Assembly: GCA_024803745.1 (NCBI GenBank)
Contig: JANJXV010000130.1
Span: 2,616,418 to 2,680,417, forward strand
Source: Megascapheus bottae
Taxonomy: Eukaryota > Chordata > Mammalia > Rodentia > Geomyidae
Length of the DNA stretch: 64,000 nucleotides
Reading direction: 5' to 3'
The translations under genes and the position numbers were made by a program. Below the pieces are notes generated by a model. It ran no database searches and was not told where the DNA came from. It saw nothing but the letters and a program-made list of their open reading frames with translations. Below are positions 57,563-64,000 of this stretch, piece after piece. Within the stretch, counting starts at the first letter, position 1. Every line of letters starts with the position of its first letter.

Positions 57563-58269
57563 AAATATGGTTTCAGAAATATAAAAGCCACATATAGTTT
57601 TTCAGATAAAATAAAGGACTCTCAACTAAATTGGAATTTCAGAACCAAATTTTCAGTTCAAGGATGTCTTGAATATTGCATGTTTATCTAAAATTAAAAT
57701 TTTACTGGGCAGTTCATATATGTTTGCTAAATATGGCAACCTAAAAATGGCTGTGCTTGAAATAACTAAGAATTTCTTGGAATATCATTCAAAACAGAAC
57801 AAAAATTTCTTCCTCCTAGAAATTAAAATATCTTAAGATGTCAATAACAAAAAAAAACCCATAAGGAAAAGAAAGGAAGGACTTTGAAACTAATTTCCCT
57901 TGGGATACATAGCCACTGTAATTAGCAGAAGCATTTGGAAATGACCCATATATTGCTTAGAAATTTTGATCAATAATACTTCTAATCTTTTGCCCATTCT
58001 CCTCAAGATTTAATTTTTGGAATCCTATTTATTCAAAAGATGTTAGACATTGTCATTTTATTGGTTTATTTTCACCTGTGAACTTTGAGCCATAATGGAG
58101 ACTTTTGTTTTGTATGGTCTGCTCTCCTCCCTTGGCCTACAAAGGAGACCCTTTGGACTGGACATGGAGATCAGAACAGATGCTCCAGTGCACAATATCC
58201 AGACTCGGAGCACAGATTTATTTCCTCCAAGTCAGTTTTGCTCAGTGAAGTTTCCCCAGACTCTCAACC

Positions 58270-58660
58270 ACTGCCAAGGTTAATGTAGGCCCTGACTCTG
58301 CCTGCTGATTCATATTAATTAAGACAATCAATGATCTTGTTTCATACAGTGTCTGTTTTTAATATAACCTATTTGATGAGGCTGTATTAATTTAGGAGAA
58401 ATATGCACTGGCATTCTGGCATGCACCTTTCCTAATTATCTCACAGCTCTCATTCCGCAGTGAAATTAGACTGTGGTTATCACGGTTAATGGAAGCCCAT
58501 AGCTCTTAGCTAAGTGATCTCCTCCAGTGGAAAGTCATCGTTTCTTGCTCCTGGCTACATAAACATGATTGTGCTATCTAAGCAATCCCCTGTGGCTGTG
58601 GATGTGAATGTTTTAACAAAATATTCTGCTTTAGAGCTACAGGGTGGCACCTCATTTCTA
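58270..58660. other. Repeat-free stretch, candidate conserved non-coding element
   Basis: It contains dense AT-core sites: 'catattaattaagacaatca', 'cctaattatctcacagc', 'gtggttatcacggttaatgg', 'cataaacatgattgtg'. There are no repeats or plausible frames. The texture is that of a developmental enhancer; conservation is unverified. Confidence 0.35.
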
Positions 58661-59724
58661 TAAGTAGGAGGATAACAAGATTGGAATGGGAGGACTGTGA
58701 AAGGAAAAGTTACCCAATAACAGAAGTGAGACAAGGAGAAGCAGTTTTCAAGGGTGTGCAGGAAATAGGAAGCCTGACCTGGTAGTTATGTGTTCAGGTT
58801 CAAAAGAAATCCTTTATATGTTCCCTTATGCTTCTCTTGAGTTCTACATCACCTATCTCGCACTGCCCATTTTTCTTTTAAGAACTCAGTAGAATCTTGG
58901 TCCAAATGAGGACTTACTCTTCTGTGTGCCTGTCCACTCTTTTCAATCATTCACTTACTAAGTGCCTACATCCCTCACTAGAAAGAAACCAGTCACTTCC
59001 TGCATGAAACATGAATCCATGAGGCAGGCAGCTCCACAAGTTAATTTAAGTCAATCATTACAAATTGTAAATACACTAAGAATTTTTAATGGATTGATTT
59101 GATACAAAATGATCTGGCAAAACAATTTTTGAAAGAGGGACAACATCTGGGCTGAAACTGTTGTGATTACAAACATTCAGTTATCGGGAGAACCAAGAAA
59201 AGAAAATGAGCCCGTGAAGGAATAGTACTCATGAAATCCTGAAGCAGGACCCTTTCTTATTCTAGAAACCAAGCCAAGGCTAGAGTATGAGGAGTCATGC
59301 AGAGAATACAAGAGAGACTGATTATAAGCTTCCACCAAAGGGGCCTTTTGCCTTCCCATGTTCCTTCTACCAGTGGACCCTGAAAAGGGGTTGACAGCAC
59401 ATCATTCCCCTGGCCTACTGGGCAAATATGTAACTTAAAAGGAAGTAATGACACAGTGCTCATCTTGTATTGCTGACTATGCCAGTGAGGATGCCTGGAT
59501 CAAATAGAAATGTTAGAAAGTTGAGCCAACTGTAGTTGCATTTATTTAAATGGACTATGAATTCCAGTTTTATCTGTGAAAACAGGAAGCCAGTCCATTT
59601 CTGAAAGACTTGTTATTTACAGTAGGCAGTGTTTGGTAAGCTATTTTCACCAACAAGACACTGCTTATATATTTCCACTTCTTTAAGGCTTACATTCAGA
59701 GTAGATTTATTTGTTTTCATTCTA
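58661..59724. other. No gene or clear repeat recognised
   Basis: Short frames only. A brief L2-like phrase ('caatcattcacttactaagt', near 58946) is too short to call. Confidence 0.35.
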
Positions 59725-59832
59725 AAGATAAAAGACTCAGGAACAGATATAGCAATGAACTAAAATTGGGAGTATTAGTGTTTGAACCCAAGGCAATCAA
59801 GTCCAGAATACATATCCTTAATCATGATTACT
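59725..59832 (-). mobile_element. MIR relic, antisense
   Basis: 'agtattagtgtttgaaccca', 'aggcaatcaagtccagaata' and 'catatccttaatcatgatta' match the reversed 5' half of MIR (gattcgaacccaggcagtctggctccagag...cttaaccactatgcta). Confidence 0.55.
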
Positions 59833-60361
59833 AGCAGCCAAAATTCATCTTGGGAAGCTAATCAAACCATTAAGGTGCATCAGTATTTAATGCACTGAGA
59901 TGGCAGCAAGATATTTGACATGTCAAAGAGTATACTTGCCCTGAATGTGCATTAGGTAGAAGATATGAAATACATCTTTAATGAATTTCCATATCTCTGC
60001 TTTCTTAGTTATAAGAAAAGATTATCTAGTCACACTTCAAATGGTTCCACTGTTGCTATAGAAACTGCTTTCCTTTAAGTTTTTGAGGTGACTGTCAGCT
60101 TGTAAAACACTCAGTGCTAGCAGCAACACAGCACTAATGGATGCCTTTAGGAAATTCTAATTTCCCCCAATGTTCTCCATCCTCTAACTTTTTTTCCCCA
60201 AATCAACTTACATACGGAACCTAATGAGAATCAGTGTACTTGCTAGGCAAACATAGTTGTAAATCAAACTGTGGGTCTCAGGCCAGGGCATAACCCTGGG
60301 AAGACCTCCCAAGATCCTTCTGTAAATGACTTATTTCCCCTGAAGTTTCTGGGTCTCTGAC

Positions 60362-60512
60362 AAAGGCAATGAAGGAGAAAGAAATAGGAGAAAGAAGAGG
60401 AGAAGGAGGAAGGGAGGGAGGAAGAAGAAAAGGAAAAGGAGAGGCTTCAGCGTGGAGGAGAAGGAGGAGGAGGAGGAAGAGGAAATGAAGAAAAAGAAGA
60501 AGAAGAAATTTA
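60362..60512. repeat. Purine-rich (GGA)n/(GAA)n tract
   Basis: About 150 bp mostly of A and G, with one short interruption near 60448. Open frames through it are low complexity. Confidence 0.9.
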
Positions 60513-60899
60513 CCCACCTTTATTCAGCAGTGTTAAGAGCCTATTCGCTACCTTCTCTTTCTTCTGTCTTCAATCCTCCACTTCCAGCACACAGGGGGAC
60601 TTTTTACCTCTCTCCTCACATTTCTATTCCAGATCCAGAACACTATTTCTTCCGCCCATTTTTGCTTTTCCTGCCACCTCATTTTTAATATAAGCATTGA
60701 TGATTTTAATTCCTAGTGTATCCTACACATGCCCAATCTCTTACTTTTCTATTCTTATTATTGTTTCTGATTTTTATTTACCATACTTAAATGTATAGTT
60801 TGTCTTTGAAGTATTGTTATTGTAACCATGGTCTTCTCTCTTCTGAGTGGTAGTGAGGAAATGGAGATTTGTGTGTGGCATATAAACAACGGGCTTGAT

Positions 60900-61045
60900 T
60901 TTGTAAGGGTAGTATTCTGTGTTCTCATATAAGATCTGAGATTAGAGAAGACATAGAAAGGGAAAGGGGAGTTAAGAAAGAGGTTGATACATAAAGTGGC
61001 AACTCCTTTTTTGTACACCTACTTAAAGATAGCTTTTAAAAAAAA
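60900..61045 (+). mobile_element. Older L1 3' end fragment
   Basis: 'ggttgatacataaagtggca' with 'actccttttttgtacaccta' and the A-rich end parallel the older L1 terminus at 19.6 kb (actcctttgtacaactact). Confidence 0.45.
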
Positions 61046-61369
61046 CACAAAAATTAACTAGATCTAAAATACTTGGGCATAAGAAATTATACAGGTCTCT
61101 AGGCATTCACATATAGTGAAACCAAAGGAGGAGACAGGAGAAGAACAGAAAGGCACACTGCCTATGTGCATCTGATCATCCAAAATACTATATATCCACA
61201 TGAACTCCAGGAAATGAAAGTGAGGGGTTTTTTTTCTTTTTAGTTTCTCTTGTCTTTCCATTTTGTTCTGTCTGTTTATCTGTCTGTGGGAGTTTAAAGG
61301 GAGGCACAGAAATGGAGAGACAAAGGATAAACAAATGCAGCAGTGGGGCTCACTGGACACTATGCTGAA

Positions 61370-61535
61370 AATTGTTGAATACAAGTTGTGTACAACTTGT
61401 GAGTGGGGGAATGGGAGGGAAAGCCTGAGAGAGAGCAAGGGAAGAGGTGACATTACCCAAAAAAGAAGTGTACTTTTTACCGAACTGTAGCCCGTCTGTA
61501 CATCCCCTTCACTATAATTTTTAAAATTACAATTA
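61370..61535 (+). mobile_element. L1 3' UTR end, older subfamily
   Basis: A G-rich purine segment ('gagtgggggaatgggaggga') is followed by 'gtgtactttttaccgaactg', 'tagcccgtctgtacatcccc', 'ttcactataatttttaaaat'. This is the typical L1 arrangement of purine tract, then 'ctgtaac..ctctgtac', then tail. Confidence 0.55.
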
Positions 61536-61982
61536 CTTTTAAAAGGGAGTTGACATGATATGAACATTCAGAATGTCACAGCAGAACCCATTGCTTTGTA
61601 CATTAATGTGTATCAATAAGAAAATGCCAAAAGGGTAAGCTCATGATAACTAAATGAAACTATTCTTTCTGGAGAAAGAAGCTAATAGGAGAAAAGTGAA
61701 CTTAAACATTATATGCAGGAGGAAATAAAAAGGTATTTTCAAACTTATGGTAAGAAATAATACTTTGAAACTTTTTTTCACTGCTAACAGAATTCTGAAA
61801 GGCCATGGGGAAATTAAAACATCATCCACATTTTCCTGGGGGGGGAATCTTTTATCCAGACAGAATACTGCAAATGCAAAAATTTTAATTGCATTGTCAT
61901 CATATCTAACCGAGGAAGGTGTTCCTTTCTAAATTTTTTTGTCTAAAGCATCCTCTCAGAACATTTTTGAGGAGAAAAAACT

Positions 61983-62168
61983 GCATATTTGTTTATTTGA
62001 AATTGGATAGGAAAGGGGGGAAAACAAGATGAGAGTGGGGGTGGAGGAGGGAAATGGGGACCAAGACATGAGAAAGGGTATCAATGTATGTGAAGTAATG
62101 CACCTCCCATCTGGCAAATGTAATGTAACCCTTCTATTAATTACATTAAAAATTATATGCAAAAAAAG
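61983..62168 (+). mobile_element. L1 3' UTR, short truncated copy
   Basis: It starts at 'catatttgtttatttgaaat' and runs through 'gagagtgggggtggaggagg', 'gacatgagaaagggtatcaa', 'cccttctattaattacatta' and the A-tail. Non-coding. Confidence 0.9.
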
Positions 62169-62244
62169 ATGTCTAGGAGAAATCCTTTGACAACCTGAGT
62201 TAATATAATGGAATGCTATTGGAAAGTGAATATATAGATGTAGT

Positions 62245-62249
62245 TATAC

Positions 62250-62280
<31 letters not shown>

Positions 62281-62281
62281 G
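62245..62281. repeat. (TA)n(CA)n simple repeat
   Basis: TATATA followed directly by CACACACA, a compound dinucleotide array. Confidence 0.92.
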
Positions 62282-62383
62282 CTGTGACATTGCCATTCAT
62301 AAGCAAATGATAATTTAGCTTTGTCTTCAAGTGAGATTGAATATAAACTGACTTTCAAGTTCAAAAAGCCATCGTTAATCTTC

Positions 62384-62756
62384 ATACATAAGGACATATA
62401 ATGTGAAGCCAATTGAAAGGACCTCCAGGATAGTGAAACAAAAGCCATATAATGAATGATTGTTGTCCTTAATGTACTATGTTGTCTCTCATCTCCTTTG
62501 CTGTCCCTTGGTTATCTCACATTGGTATAGTATCTCACTTTGTTATCTGATATATTGAATTTATTTGTATTTGGATATTTGAAATTTGATAGGGAAGGGG
62601 GGAAAACCAAGACGGGTGGGGGGTGTGGGGGGGAGGGAAATGGGTGCCAAGACATGTGAAAGGGTATCAATGTATGTGAATTAATGCAACTTCTATCTGG
62701 TAAATATCATGTAACCCTTTTACCAATTACAATAAAAAATAAAATAAAAAAAAACA
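62384..62756 (+). mobile_element. Young L1 3' UTR, 5'-truncated
   Basis: It starts near 'atacataaggacatataatg' and carries 'aggacctccaggatagtgaa', 'gtactatgttgtctctcatc', the G-rich tract at 62594-62637, 'gtaacccttttaccaattac' and the A-rich tail. It closely matches the copies at 43867 and 50343. Confidence 0.93.
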
Positions 62757-62759
62757 AGG

Positions 62760-63870
62760 TGGTAAGTTTGCAGTAAGGAGGGAAAGAAGGAAGTTGAAGT
62801 GTACAGTAGAGACAAGAAAGGCTACCACAACCACTTAGGTAAGAGTTCTGACCAGCCATTTCAACTGTCTCCAACTTACTACTCTAGAAGGATCTTCTTC
62901 TCGCTAGGGTACGGTGATCAGCGTTTGGAGTTCTTTACTTTCCCCTTCTCTGACCTGTGGCCTTAGGAATTGAATCCATTTCAAGTAGTGCCTATGTACT
63001 GATGTGATCCCCAGTGTTCATCTTGAGTACTGCCTGTGCTCTTTTGATATGGACATGTGGGCCATCTAATGCACCACTGCTAATACAGGACCCTTGAACA
63101 TGTGCCCCACGTCAGCCATCCCAGCCAGTCAGAATCAATGGCAGCACCACCTACTTACTTCTGTTTTCCCCAACAACATTCTAGTCAAAACAACTCTTCC
63201 CTGTCACTCCCAAAGGTCTTCCACAGGCACGTTTGTTCCCTAGCATTCATTCCCCACACTGCCAGACACAGGCATTTCCTTTTCTTTTGAAGAACAGCAA
63301 CTTGCCACATCACAATTCTGAGGAAACATTTACTATGGTTTACCTCTGCTCCTAGAACCAACTCTTACTGTAGTCAAAAGTCCCTGCATCATCTGTTCCC
63401 TCCCAATGACCACTTTTCCTCCTCCTCCTCCTCTATTCAAAATATACCAGTGCCTTGAGCATGGGAAGTCCCATTGGAACGGAGCCCATGAAGTCATTCT
63501 CTTTTCACTCTTAGGGAAAGGATTTTAAATAAAATTCAAAGTTTCTCTTGGATGCTATATCATAATCTCTGGTTTGGTTCTTTGTACACTGTCCCTCTTT
63601 CTGTCCTTGGAGTCAGTCCTTCAAAAACCCTTGTCATTGCAAATTCCTCTCCTTATCTGGAAATTATGTTCCCATCTCCACACAGGATCCACTGCTTTTC
63701 CCTATACAGGACTGACAGTGATCCACAATTAAATATTCCAGGATGCGTTCTGATTTGATTACTCATTCTAGTAAAAGGCCACATGGGGCTTCAACAAAAC
63801 ACTGCACAGTGGGAGAAGGGTTTGGCAATTCAAATCAAGATGATCCTGAAGACTTTGCATATATTTGTTT
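62760..63870. other. Pyrimidine-biased sequence, possible L2 traces
   Basis: No gene supported. A short (CCT)n run lies at 63418-63433. Phrases such as 'gccttgagcatgggaagtcc' are faintly L2-like, but I do not call a feature. Confidence 0.3.
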
Positions 63871-63948
63871 CCTCCATTAGTCTGCTCTCTGAACATACAA
63901 TATTTACTGCCTCCATTGGTCTGCTCTCTATACATATATTTACTGCCC
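63871..63948. repeat. 39-bp imperfect tandem duplication
   Basis: 'cctccattagtctgctctct' (63871) recurs as 'cctccattggtctgctctct' (63910), each followed by a(a/t)cat..atatttactg. Confidence 0.9.
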
Positions 63949-64000
63949 CTGTAGTATATCAGGCATCATATACATTTTGAAGGGTGACTATCAGCAAATG

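Overview
This window is nuclear DNA from a mammal, almost certainly a rodent. I can support no protein-coding gene in it. The lineage clues are the interspersed repeats. There are several copies of a dimeric SINE whose left half is ID-like (tRNA-Ala type) and whose right half carries the 'ggctcaagtggtagagtg' / 'tgctcaggccctga' signature. That is the architecture described for IDL-Geo elements of the Geomyoidea (kangaroo rats, pocket mice, pocket gophers). There are also rodent B1 elements with the 29-bp internal duplication, and many 3' ends of one young L1 lineage. Genus-level assignment is not possible by eye.

Layout. Positions 1-13 kb are relatively GC-rich, with several (CA)n arrays, SINEs, an ancient L1, L2 and MIR relics, and a 550-bp purine-only-like block at 12.0-12.6 kb that mixes pure (GGA)n with a ~50-bp minisatellite. 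From about 13.3 kb the base composition drops to AT-rich sequence that continues to the end. That part holds old L1 fragments (15, 19-20, 27-29 kb), an L2 (25.5 kb), MIRs, SINEs, young L1 3' ends on both strands, and long stretches of single-copy-looking sequence.

The one sharp exception in the AT-rich part is a CpG-rich island at about 45.3-46.8 kb. It has a three-unit ~48-bp tandem repeat carrying a perfect NRF1-type palindrome and a second three-unit ~44-bp tandem repeat. These run into a segment whose start (AAGATGGCC...ATAGG) resembles the YY1-bearing 5' end of mammalian L1 elements. Plausible splice donors lie on both strands. It is either an orphan L1 promoter region or a host CpG-island promoter for an unrecognised transcript. 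This is the most interesting part of the window.

Two further points stand out. An unusual head-to-head arrangement of L1 3' ends lies at 43.2-44.9 kb. Several repeat-free, homeodomain-site-rich stretches (7.1, 30.1, 36.1, 37.8 and 58.3 kb) look like conserved non-coding elements, but conservation cannot be tested here. All open reading frames I examined are low-complexity, repeat-derived or unrecognisable, so the window is best read as intergenic or intronic sequence.
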